Under the pieces are notes generated by a model that made no database searches, was not told where the DNA came from, and was given only the letters and a program-made list of their open reading frames with translations. From an uncultured Collinsella sp. (lineage in GTDB: Bacteria > Actinomycetota > Coriobacteriia > Coriobacteriales > Coriobacteriaceae): 14,575 nt of DNA. The DNA is taken from assembly GCA_934630385.1 (NCBI GenBank), contig CAKTWE010000044.1, positions 1 to 14,575 on the forward strand, written 5' to 3'. Position numbers and translations under genes: made by a program. Of this stretch, positions 6,747 to 13,909 are shown in pieces (the stretch's first letter is position 1; each line of letters starts with the position of its first letter).

Positions 6747-6776
6747 GTACGTGACCGCGGCGCATGCCGCCGGTAC
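6747..6776 (+). promoter_or_regulatory. Hairpin in the riboswitch expression-platform region
   Basis: GCGGC (6757-6761) pairs with GCCGC (6766-6770) over a GCAT loop; with one bulge, CC/GG pairs and the outer GTAC/GTAC can extend it. No U-run follows, so it is not a standard terminator. It lies between the B12 box and the Shine-Dalgarno-like GGAGGG at 6789-6794 and may take part in ligand-dependent refolding. Role inferred only. Confidence 0.4.
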
Positions 6777-6888
6777 GCGTTGGGCTCTGGAGGGAAGGGG
6801 GACCCCGATGGGGGTACTCGAGCGCAATGTGCGCGATGATGTGGGGCAGCCGTTGGGCAATGCTCCAAGTGCAGACAGTAGGAGACAA

Positions 6889-9800
6889 ATGGATATGTTT
6901 GAGGACGAGTGCCGGCGCGCCTCGTGGCGTCCGTATGGAGCGATTGCCCGGGGCGTAGCCAAGCGCGGTCTGGTGGCGTTCCTGGCTTTTGCCATGGCTT
7001 TTGGCACTACGCCGGCACAGCTGTGGGCCGAAGGCGCCGAGGGCATCGCCCAGGCTGTCGCTTCGCAGGATGCGGAGCCGACGGGGGAAGATGCCTCTGT
7101 CGCGACCGGCTCCGGTTCGGTGACGGCCGAGGGCGGGAACGCCGCCGGGGATGCAGGCGCCATCGAGGACGCAGGTGCTGCCGATTCTGCCTCTTCTGCC
7201 GGCGAGCGGGAGGGCATGCCTCAGCAGGCTTCCCAGCCCGCGGCTGAGGCGGATGCCAAGGTTGAGCCCGCCGCGCTGAGTGATGATAGCGAGACGAATG
7301 TTGTCTTGCGTTCAAGTGTGGTTATTGACAACGTTGCGATTCTCAGTGCCGAGGGCAGGGACCTTACCAGGGGGACCGCTCCTGCCGCCAAGGTGGGCGA
7401 TACACTCAAGTTCTATGCGTCATACGATGATTACGATGAGTTTGACTATGAGGACGAGGTTGAGCTCAGCGAAGATGAGTATGCCCAGCTCACATATCAA
7501 TGGTATATCGGTGAGGGCACGGCTTCCTCGCATACGGCGACAGGTTATTCCGCAATCGAGGGCGCTACTACGCGCGAGCTGACTGTCACGCAAGACATGG
7601 TTGGCAAGCGGGTTCTGTGCTATGTGACATATGGCAAATGGGGGACGAAAGACACCGATAGCCTTGCTAAGGCTATCGAGGGCAGCTCCACCGCGCCTGC
7701 GACGCCCGATGCCAAGACGCTTGCCGAGGCCAAGCAGAAGCTCTCCACTTGGAAGCCGAGCCCGGTCTATGGCGCCGACACCAATATCGTCGACATGCTC
7801 TCAGGCAAGCTCAAGGATCTTGGTTATGAGAACGTGAAGCCGTCCCTCAAGTCCGTGGCGTTCAGCGCGACCGACCCGGCCCAGCAGGGTGGCATCGCTG
7901 CAGATGGCACCATCACGTACTTTTTCCTGTCCAATGCGGATAAAACCACGTATTCCGATTGGTCGCTGCTACGTCAGTTCAAGCCTACCTATACGTTGAC
8001 GCTTGGCGACGAGAAGGTTGTGTTTACACCCTCGTCCAGTTCTTCGCTTGCTTGGGATCAAGCCAGGGTCGAAGCGTACCTGAACGATCAGCTCAACGCC
8101 GCGACTCTTACCGCCTCGGTCAAGGCGGGCATCGCGCCTTCGACTGCTAAGGAAGAGGTGCTTCCCGGTGCGCTCTATGTGGGAGGCAAGAAGGTTGCCG
8201 ACCTCACTTGGACGTCGAACGACTCGTCTGCTGTCAAGCTGACTTCGAGCTACGATTCCAATTACAACACGGTCTACAAGGTCGCCTACACTCATGGCAA
8301 TGGCGACAAAAACGTGACGTTTACCGCGCGGGCAACACTATTTGTCCCTGGTTACGGCAACTCTCCCTCGGCTGCAATTACGCGCGACTACCCGGTCAAG
8401 GTAGCCTCCAAGTCCGCCGAGGACATCGCTGCCGAGAAGGCCGAGCTCGAAGCCGCTTTGGCCAAGATCGACGGTCTGGTGAAGGACTACGCCGACTCGA
8501 GCAAGACGGTCGACCTCACGGCCGTTGAGGGCGACTTTACCCTGCCTCGTGCGAGCAAGATCGGTGCTGGCTCGGCGAAGCTTTCCTATGCGTCCAACGA
8601 TGATTCCGTAGCAAAGATAAACGGTTACCGCGTTATCGTTACTCGCGACATTGCCGGCGGCTCCAACACCGCAACCATTACGGCCACGCTCACGCGCGAT
8701 GGCATTACCGCTACACGCGACATTACTGTGACGGTTAGGCCCATTGACGAATCCGAGATCGACGCTGCCGTGGCGCAGATGCAGGCTGTCAAGGACGCCT
8801 ACGCTACTTCAATCCTGGGCACCAACACTTCCGTTAACGCGGTGAGTTCGAATCTCAGCCCCTGGAGCTCTGCCACGGTTGCCGAGGACGGTACCATTTC
8901 GTATTCCAAGAAGTACGAGACGGGCCAGATTCATGCGGACGATCTGCCCGGCTACGATTCCATGGCAGGCACCAGCTGGCGTACCTACCGCTCGAGCGAC
9001 ACCTCTGTTATCGCCGATGAGACGCTGCGTGTGACGCAGCCTGCGGCAGACACGCTCGTTACGGTGGAAAGCTCGCTCACCTACGAGAAGTACGCAGCGC
9101 TCGCCAAGGCCCATCCGGATAACGCCAAGCTTCAGAGCCTGGTCAACCAGCCAGTTAAAGCGACGTATCGTGTGGTGGGTACGACCGACCACTCCGATCC
9201 TCAGATTTCGGTCAACTTCAAGCTCGTGGGTGTTAGCGCCGACGGCAACGATGAGGTTTGGTTCGACGGCGCGCAGAGCGTTGGCTACGGCTCGACTGCC
9301 GATGCCCTGATTGAGCAGATCCTGGACGCCCAAGGTCTCGCTCACACTTCGGGCACCACGGAATACGGTTACTATCTCTCCGATATCACCTCAAGCGATG
9401 GCCGTACGCTTGGCTGGGATGCAGCCACGCATAAGTATTGGCAGCTTTTCGTAAACGGTAAAGCATCCGAGGTTGGCGCCAGCAGTGTGACGCTTGGCGC
9501 GGGCGACTCCATCGCTTTGTACTACTCTGCCCTTGGCGCAAGCCTTGACGATGCGAATAAGGCTACCGTCAAGGCCTCGGTGAGCTTCATCGGACCGGAT
9601 GAGAATGGCGGCAATTCCGTATGGGCGTTTGCCAGCGACGTCAAGATGTCTGATGGATCCACCGCTGCCGATCTTACCGAGCAGGAGCTCAAGGCCGCAG
9701 GTCTCACCTATGACAGCCAGGATACGTCCGGTGCTTCGTTCTACCTTGCCAGCATCACCCGCAACGGCAAGATCTATGGCTCGGATCAGTCGACCGGCAG

Positions 9801-11778
9801 GTACTGGCAGCTTTATGTCAACGGCGAGTACTCTCAAAAGATGGCGGGCCAGGTTGTCCTCAAGCCGGGAGACAAGGTTCAGTGGGTTTACGCTGCAGAT
9901 AACGAGAAGCCCCTGGAGGGCCTTGTTGTCAATCCCTTTGCTTCCCGTCCGGACTGGACCGCCAGCTGGAATGGCTTTGGCAACGCAGGCGGCACGACGC
10001 TTGTGAACACGCCGACCCCAACCGAGTCGGCCACAGAGTTGTGGAAGGTCAATCTTGCCACAGCTACCGACAAGTGGGTTTCACTGGGCGACCCTATCAT
10101 CGCGGGCGGCTACGTTTTTGTTACCACGAACTCCGAGCTCGTCAAGATTGACAACATGGGCAAGGTTGTCGCGCGCGTTTCAAAGGGCGGTACCACTTCG
10201 TATTTTTCGCGTCCTGTGTATGCGGACGGTCTGATCATCTCGGCGAACGACGATGGTTCCGTGTACGCCTTTTCTGCCGAGACACTTGAGTGCGTGTGGA
10301 AGACCTCTGCACTCGAGGCTCCTGCCGCGGGCGGGCGCTATCAGGCAAATTCGACCATGACGGTAGCGAACGGCTGTGTATACGCCGAGTTTGTCACGGG
10401 TGCCGGCGCTTCCGGTACCGCAACGGGCGGGGCCATGGTTTGCATCGATATTGCGACGGGCAAGATCGTCTGGTCGGATGTCACCACAAAGACCGGTTCC
10501 TCGACCGGCGAGGGTTACTACTGGGCGGGTGCCGCCGCTTCCGGCTCCGATCTTGTTATCGGTGACGAGAGCGGTTGCGTGAAGCTCATTGACGGCAAAT
10601 CCGGCAAAGTCAAGTCTTCCGTGAGCCTGTCTGGAAATCCCGTTCGTGCAACGATCGTTTCTGCCGGTACCGAGGGTGGCAACCCGGTCTTTTTGGCGAT
10701 CGGTCGTCAGCCGGCTACGCTCTATAAGATCGTTCGCGAGGGCGATACGCTTCGTATTGCCAGCTCTTGCGCATTTGCGAACACTTCGACTTCGACGCCG
10801 GCCGTGGCAAACGGCAAGGCCTATATCGGCGGAAGCGACGCTTCGAACAACGGCCAGTTCACGGTTGTCGACCTTGCGTCCATGAAGGTCGAGAAGACTC
10901 TCGATATGGGCAAAAAGGCCGATGTCAAAGCCTCTCCGATTGCATCTGTGCAGGGCAGCGATGTCTACGTGTACTTTACCTGTAACAAGATTCCGGGCGC
11001 TGTCTACTGCTTTAACCAGTCAACTGGCGAGGTCGCGGAGATCTATACGCCGTCCGGATCCAATGCGAATTACTGCACCGCAAGCGTGATCGCCGATGTC
11101 CAGGGCAACCTTTACTACACCAACGATTCCGGTACGCTATTCGCTCTCAAGGCTGCTCCGGGTTATACGGTGGCCTTCGATACGCGCGGTGGCAGCACGG
11201 TTCCCAGCGCTATGACCGCACAAAACAAGACCATGGTTGCCCCTGCGAACCCCGAGCGCTCCGGTTATACCTTTGCAGGCTGGTACAAGGACGCCGCGTG
11301 CACCCAGGCCTGGGACTTCGCCAAAGACGTCGTGACGGCGGATATGACGCTGTATGCCAAGTGGACCAAGAATGCCGTTAACCCTGGCGGTAACGGTGGC
11401 TCTGGCTCCAATGGCGGCTCGGGTAATGCCGGTGCTGGCTCTGGCTCCGGTAACGGCACAAACGGCCAGCAGCCTGGCGGTGCTGTTGCTCCGGGTCAGA
11501 AGCCGGTGTCGTCGACCACGACTACGACCGAGACCAAGGACGATAAGGATTCCAAGAAGGATTCCGATAAATCCGGCAAGAAGGACAAGAAGTCCAGCAA
11601 GAAGGACAAGAAGTCCAGCAAGTCCGACACGGGCTCGACTGCCGCGACCACTGCCAAGAAGTCCGCTGCGGCTCCCTCGCGGCAGTCTGGCTTCAACCCG
11701 CTCGCCATTGCTGGCGTGGCGGCCGGCGTGATCGGGCTCGCTGTCATCGGCGTGTTCGTGCTCACCAAGCGTCGGTAG
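6889..11778 (+). CDS. Giant surface protein: Ig-like, two DUF4430, beta-propeller, InlB repeat, C-terminal TM
   Basis: With the ATG at 6889 (AGGAG 4 nt upstream) the protein has 1,629 residues; an in-frame ATG at 6808 with AAGGGGG upstream is a real alternative and would add 27. Order: signal peptide (hydrophobic 28-43, cut after LWA at 47); low-complexity acidic region to about 130; Ig-like domain (about 130-270); three atrophied-Ig-like segments (about 274-508, 508-620, 621-770); two DUF4430 domains (773-883 and 894-1004), each with YWQLFVNG or YWQLYVNG and a closing GD..YY/VY; a PQQ-type beta-propeller with eight blade-like repeats (about 1049-1422); one Listeria-Bacteroides/Flg_new repeat (1426-1495); Gly/Ser/Asn then Lys/Asp/Ser linkers; a TM helix (1605-1626) and tail KRR. 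There is no LPXTG motif, so it is membrane-anchored through the wall. DUF4430 resembles the C-terminal domain of transcobalamin and intrinsic factor. With the cobalamin riboswitch this suggests corrinoid binding at the surface; that function is inferred. Confidence 0.9.
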   Translation: MDMFEDECRRASWRPYGAIARGVAKRGLVAFLAFAMAFGTTPAQLWAEGAEGIAQAVASQDAEPTGEDASVATGSGSVTAEGGNAAGDAGAIEDAGAADSASSAGEREGMPQQASQPAAEADAKVEPAALSDDSETNVVLRSSVVIDNVAILSAEGRDLTRGTAPAAKVGDTLKFYASYDDYDEFDYEDEVELSEDEYAQLTYQWYIGEGTASSHTATGYSAIEGATTRELTVTQDMVGKRVLCYVTYGKWGTKDTDSLAKAIEGSSTAPATPDAKTLAEAKQKLSTWKPSPVYGADTNIVDMLSGKLKDLGYENVKPSLKSVAFSATDPAQQGGIAADGTITYFFLSNADKTTYSDWSLLRQFKPTYTLTLGDEKVVFTPSSSSSLAWDQARVEAYLNDQLNAATLTASVKAGIAPSTAKEEVLPGALYVGGKKVADLTWTSNDSSAVKLTSSYDSNYNTVYKVAYTHGNGDKNVTFTARATLFVPGYGNSPSAAITRDYPVKVASKSAEDIAAEKAELEAALAKIDGLVKDYADSSKTVDLTAVEGDFTLPRASKIGAGSAKLSYASNDDSVAKINGYRVIVTRDIAGGSNTATITATLTRDGITATRDITVTVRPIDESEIDAAVAQMQAVKDAYATSILGTNTSVNAVSSNLSPWSSATVAEDGTISYSKKYETGQIHADDLPGYDSMAGTSWRTYRSSDTSVIADETLRVTQPAADTLVTVESSLTYEKYAALAKAHPDNAKLQSLVNQPVKATYRVVGTTDHSDPQISVNFKLVGVSADGNDEVWFDGAQSVGYGSTADALIEQILDAQGLAHTSGTTEYGYYLSDITSSDGRTLGWDAATHKYWQLFVNGKASEVGASSVTLGAGDSIALYYSALGASLDDANKATVKASVSFIGPDENGGNSVWAFASDVKMSDGSTAADLTEQELKAAGLTYDSQDTSGASFYLASITRNGKIYGSDQSTGRYWQLYVNGEYSQKMAGQVVLKPGDKVQWVYAADNEKPLEGLVVNPFASRPDWTASWNGFGNAGGTTLVNTPTPTESATELWKVNLATATDKWVSLGDPIIAGGYVFVTTNSELVKIDNMGKVVARVSKGGTTSYFSRPVYADGLIISANDDGSVYAFSAETLECVWKTSALEAPAAGGRYQANSTMTVANGCVYAEFVTGAGASGTATGGAMVCIDIATGKIVWSDVTTKTGSSTGEGYYWAGAAASGSDLVIGDESGCVKLIDGKSGKVKSSVSLSGNPVRATIVSAGTEGGNPVFLAIGRQPATLYKIVREGDTLRIASSCAFANTSTSTPAVANGKAYIGGSDASNNGQFTVVDLASMKVEKTLDMGKKADVKASPIASVQGSDVYVYFTCNKIPGAVYCFNQSTGEVAEIYTPSGSNANYCTASVIADVQGNLYYTNDSGTLFALKAAPGYTVAFDTRGGSTVPSAMTAQNKTMVAPANPERSGYTFAGWYKDAACTQAWDFAKDVVTADMTLYAKWTKNAVNPGGNGGSGSNGGSGNAGAGSGSGNGTNGQQPGGAVAPGQKPVSSTTTTTETKDDKDSKKDSDKSGKKDKKSSKKDKKSSKSDTGSTAATTAKKSAAAPSRQSGFNPLAIAGVAAGVIGLAVIGVFVLTKRR
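11578..11619 (+). repeat. Tandem 21-bp repeat, two exact copies
   Basis: The 21-bp unit at 11578-11598 is repeated exactly at 11599-11619. Each encodes KKDKKSS in the basic Lys/Asp/Ser wall-spanning linker of the large surface protein. A partial third copy (KSD) follows. Such repeats change linker length between strains by slippage or recombination. Confidence 0.9.
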
Positions 11779-11787
11779 GTGAGGACT

Positions 11788-12648
11788 GTGTCCAATAAGC
11801 CTCAGGACGCCGAGTCCAAGCAGCCCGACTCGTCGTTCATCCAGCTTGACGATACAAAGCAAATAGGCGCCGCTTCGGTGGCGCCCGCCCCGCGGGGCAA
11901 GGCGCTTGCTGGTGTTCTGACAGCCGTCTGCATCGTCTTGATCGTTGTGTCGTTGGGTTTTGTCCAACCTTCTTCCAGCGGTGCATGGTCCATCGATTGG
12001 ATCGCTCAGGCTGTGACAGGGGAGAGTGTCGTTGCCAAGGATGCATCGGTTTCCGGCTCGACTACCGCTTCGGGTAAGGTTGCGTCCAAGGACTCCAAAT
12101 CTTCGGACAATGCGAAGGACGGGTCGAGGGACTCAAAAAAGGGTTCGAAGGAGAAGAAGTCCGAAGACAAGGACGGCAAGAAGTCCAACAACACGTCTGC
12201 TGGACAGGGCTCTGAATCCGCCGGTGGATCGAATTCTTCTGACGGCTCGTCTTCGGGCGGCGGCTCGGTGTCTGGCGGTGGGTCTGCATCCAACAGTGGC
12301 AACGCCTCTGCGGGCAATCAGGGCGGCTCGCAGCAGTCTGGCTACGTCACGGTGACGGTTGCGGTCACATCGAGCGCCGTGGGCAATCCTGTGTCTTCTG
12401 GCGGCACCTTCACCTTTAACGAGGGCGCGACTGCCTACGATGCCCTGTGCGCCCTAGGCCTTTCCGTGAACGCGCATGGCTCGTCGTACGGCACGTATGT
12501 CGCCGCTATCGGCGGTTTGGCCGAGAAGGAGCATGGTGGCACGAGCGGCTGGATGTATTCCGTCAACGGTGTGGCGCCCAACACGGCGTGCAGCAACTAC
12601 GTCCTATCCAACGGCGACAGTGTCGTCTGGTATTACGTAACGGGCTAA
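11788..12648 (+). CDS. Membrane-anchored DUF4430 (transcobalamin C-terminal-like) protein
   Basis: The 286-residue protein has a short polar cytoplasmic N-terminus, one TM signal-anchor (about 41-60, core VLTAVCIVLIVVSLGF) with no signal-peptidase site, a long Ser/Lys/Asp then Ser/Gly/Asn linker, and a C-terminal DUF4430 domain (about 188-286). The domain shows TFNEGATAYDALCALGL, GWMYSVNG and YVLSNGDSVVWYYV, the usual family pattern; two Cys (in DALCAL and NTACSNY) could form a disulfide outside the cell. It starts within ten bases of the stop of the large protein and shares its linker style, so both are one riboswitch-controlled unit. I chose the GTG at 11788 (AGGTGAGG just upstream, tight spacing); GTG at 11779 is possible and adds three residues. 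It may pass or hold a corrinoid close to the membrane, or be an assembly partner; this is inference. Confidence 0.87.
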   Translation: MSNKPQDAESKQPDSSFIQLDDTKQIGAASVAPAPRGKALAGVLTAVCIVLIVVSLGFVQPSSSGAWSIDWIAQAVTGESVVAKDASVSGSTTASGKVASKDSKSSDNAKDGSRDSKKGSKEKKSEDKDGKKSNNTSAGQGSESAGGSNSSDGSSSGGGSVSGGGSASNSGNASAGNQGGSQQSGYVTVTVAVTSSAVGNPVSSGGTFTFNEGATAYDALCALGLSVNAHGSSYGTYVAAIGGLAEKEHGGTSGWMYSVNGVAPNTACSNYVLSNGDSVVWYYVTG

Positions 12649-12671
12649 ATGCCTCGGCATAACACGTCATG

Positions 12672-12708
12672 CGGGCGGTTCGGACCAACATCCGAGCCGC
12701 CCGTTTTT
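12672..12708 (+). terminator. Intrinsic terminator of the riboswitch operon
   Basis: CGGGCGGTTCGGA (12672-12684) pairs with TCCGAGCCGCCCG (12691-12703) over 13 bp with a single G-U pair, around the 6-nt loop CCAACA; TTTTT follows. It lies 23 bases after the stop of the DUF4430 gene. Confidence 0.93.
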
Positions 12709-12745
12709 CATGCGAATGGAACTGGGCTGCCGGGTCTCTTGGCAA

Positions 12746-12781
12746 ACAAAAAACCGGTTGGAACGAGAATTCCAACCGGTT
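12746..12781 (-). terminator. Intrinsic terminator of the leftward fbp-gtrA genes
   Basis: AACCGGTTGGAA (12752-12763) and TTCCAACCGGTT (12770-12781) form a perfect 12-bp stem with a 6-nt loop. On the minus strand it is followed by a U-rich run (TTTTTGTTTG). It converges on the terminator at 12672-12708, insulating the two operons. Confidence 0.9.
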
Positions 12782-12807
12782 ATACCTTCAAGCAAATGTC
12801 GAGCAAA

Positions 12808-13215
12808 CTACGACTGCGCGCCCTCGAGGAAAAAGCGACGGCTAAAGTAGTTGTACCAGGTGACCAAGAACGTGGCGATTGCCTTCATGGCCTGGTAGCC
12901 GATGCTTAAAAACGTGACGCCCACAAACATGTACAGGTCGTTGAGGCCCAAACCGATCACCGACAGGATGGTAAAGATCGTGAACTCACGCTTGCGGCTC
13001 ATGCCCTCGCGATGGTCGAACACGTACTTCATGCTGAGCCAGTAGTTGACCACGACGGACGTGGTAAACGAGACCGTGGTGCTCATCAAAAAGTCGAGAT
13101 GGAACAGCTCGACGAGCGCAATGAGCATGCCCCAGTCGATGCCAAAGGAGATAAGACCCACGACAGCGAACTTGAGGAATTGCTTGGTATGAGGTTGTGC
13201 CAGTGCCTTGCGCAC
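12808..13215 (-). CDS. GtrA-family membrane protein, copy 1
   Basis: With the GTG at 13215 the protein has 135 residues, the usual GtrA size, with four TM helices. It carries FLKFAVVGLISFGIDWG in TM1, NYWLSMKYVF before the loop, and EGMSRKREF between TM2 and TM3. GtrA proteins are thought to help move polyprenyl-phosphate-linked sugars across the membrane for cell-wall or teichoic-acid glycosylation. Upstream codons are open to a TTG at 13296, but that would add a Cys/Lys/Arg-rich tail unlike the family and lies at or before a putative transcript start, so GTG is preferred; no strong ribosome site supports either. It is the last gene before a terminator and a paralogue of the gene upstream. 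Confidence 0.85.
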   Translation of the reverse strand: MRKALAQPHTKQFLKFAVVGLISFGIDWGMLIALVELFHLDFLMSTTVSFTTSVVVNYWLSMKYVFDHREGMSRKREFTIFTILSVIGLGLNDLYMFVGVTFLSIGYQAMKAIATFLVTWYNYFSRRFFLEGAQS

Positions 13216-13298
13216 GTAATCACATCCAATGCGTTGATGAATCGAGCAACGAGATACTTTAGAGCTTTTGCATGGGAAACGTAAGGTCTTTGGCAAGA

Positions 13299-13304
13299 AC
13301 TATA
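13299..13304 (-). promoter_or_regulatory. Putative -10 element upstream of GtrA copy 1
   Basis: TATAGT on the minus strand lies about 84 bases upstream of the GTG. No good -35 hexamer is present at normal spacing (TTGCAT is 14 bp away). The gap of about 220 bases between the two GtrA genes leaves room for a separate promoter, but the evidence is weak. Confidence 0.25.
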
Positions 13305-13435
13305 CGAACTCGCCAAATATGCAAGAGGTAATCTGCAAACGTTGCAAATCTTCCCGTAAACGAGCAATGCCCACGAACAACGCAGCACTCGACGCGCGTC
13401 ATCCGTGGGTCCCGTAGCGCAACGAGAAGGCCGGG

Positions 13436-13831
13436 CTACTTGGTCTGCTCGCCCTCCAGGAAAATCTTGCGCGTTACAAAGTTGTAGACCATAACCAGTG
13501 CAGTGGCGCAAATCTTGGCGATATTGGCCTCGAGCCCCAGGCCGGCGTTGAGGGCCAGCACGATGCCGTCGTTGAGCGCCAGGCCAATAACGGACAACAC
13601 GACAAAGATGATGAACTCGCGGTGGCGACTCATGCCCTCCTTGTGCGCAAACACGTACTTCATGCTCGCGACGTAGTTAAAGATGAGCGAGACGATAAAG
13701 CCGCTGGTGTTGGCGATCAGGATATTGAGGCCCAGGCCGTAGTGGAGCAGATTCATGATGCCAAAGTCGATGACGGTGGCAACGACGCCGACGACGCCAA
13801 ACTTCATGATCTGCGCAAGGAGCTTTTGCAT
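13436..13831 (-). CDS. GtrA-family membrane protein, copy 2
   Basis: The 131-residue protein has four TM helices (about 10-30, 37-56, 73-94, 101-119) and the motif set of GtrA proteins: IMKFGVVGVVATVIDFG, NYVASMKYVF and EGMSRHREF. The ATG at 13831 has AAGG 8 nt upstream and gives the normal family N-terminus; the frame is open further to a GTG at 13903, six bases after the fbp stop, which would add 24 residues. It shares SMKYVF-x-H-x-EGMSR-x-REF and LSVIGL-x-LND with the downstream copy, so the two arose by duplication and may work as a pair. The likely role is lipid-linked sugar translocation for envelope glycosylation. No glycosyltransferase is in the window to fix the substrate. Confidence 0.88.
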   Translation of the reverse strand: MQKLLAQIMKFGVVGVVATVIDFGIMNLLHYGLGLNILIANTSGFIVSLIFNYVASMKYVFAHKEGMSRHREFIIFVVLSVIGLALNDGIVLALNAGLGLEANIAKICATALVMVYNFVTRKIFLEGEQTK

Positions 13832-13909
13832 GGCACCTGCCTTAGGGTGGCGCCGCAGCGCCGTGGGGATGGCAAACTCAGCAAGTTTAGCCAATCCCCG
13901 CACGCGGGG

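Noticed and set aside
11660..11778. Sortase sorting signal at the end of the large surface protein
   Set aside because: A TM helix and KRR tail are present, but no LPXTG or close variant precedes them.
11137..11967. Leftward open frame under the 3' end of the large surface gene
   Set aside because: Antisense of low-complexity Lys/Asp/Ser and Gly/Ser codons, giving artificial Leu/Gly-rich text; no ribosome site or family match.
13216..13296. N-terminal extension of GtrA copy 1 to a TTG at 13296
   Set aside because: The added residues are Cys/Lys/Arg-rich, unlike GtrA N-termini, and overlap the region of a possible promoter.
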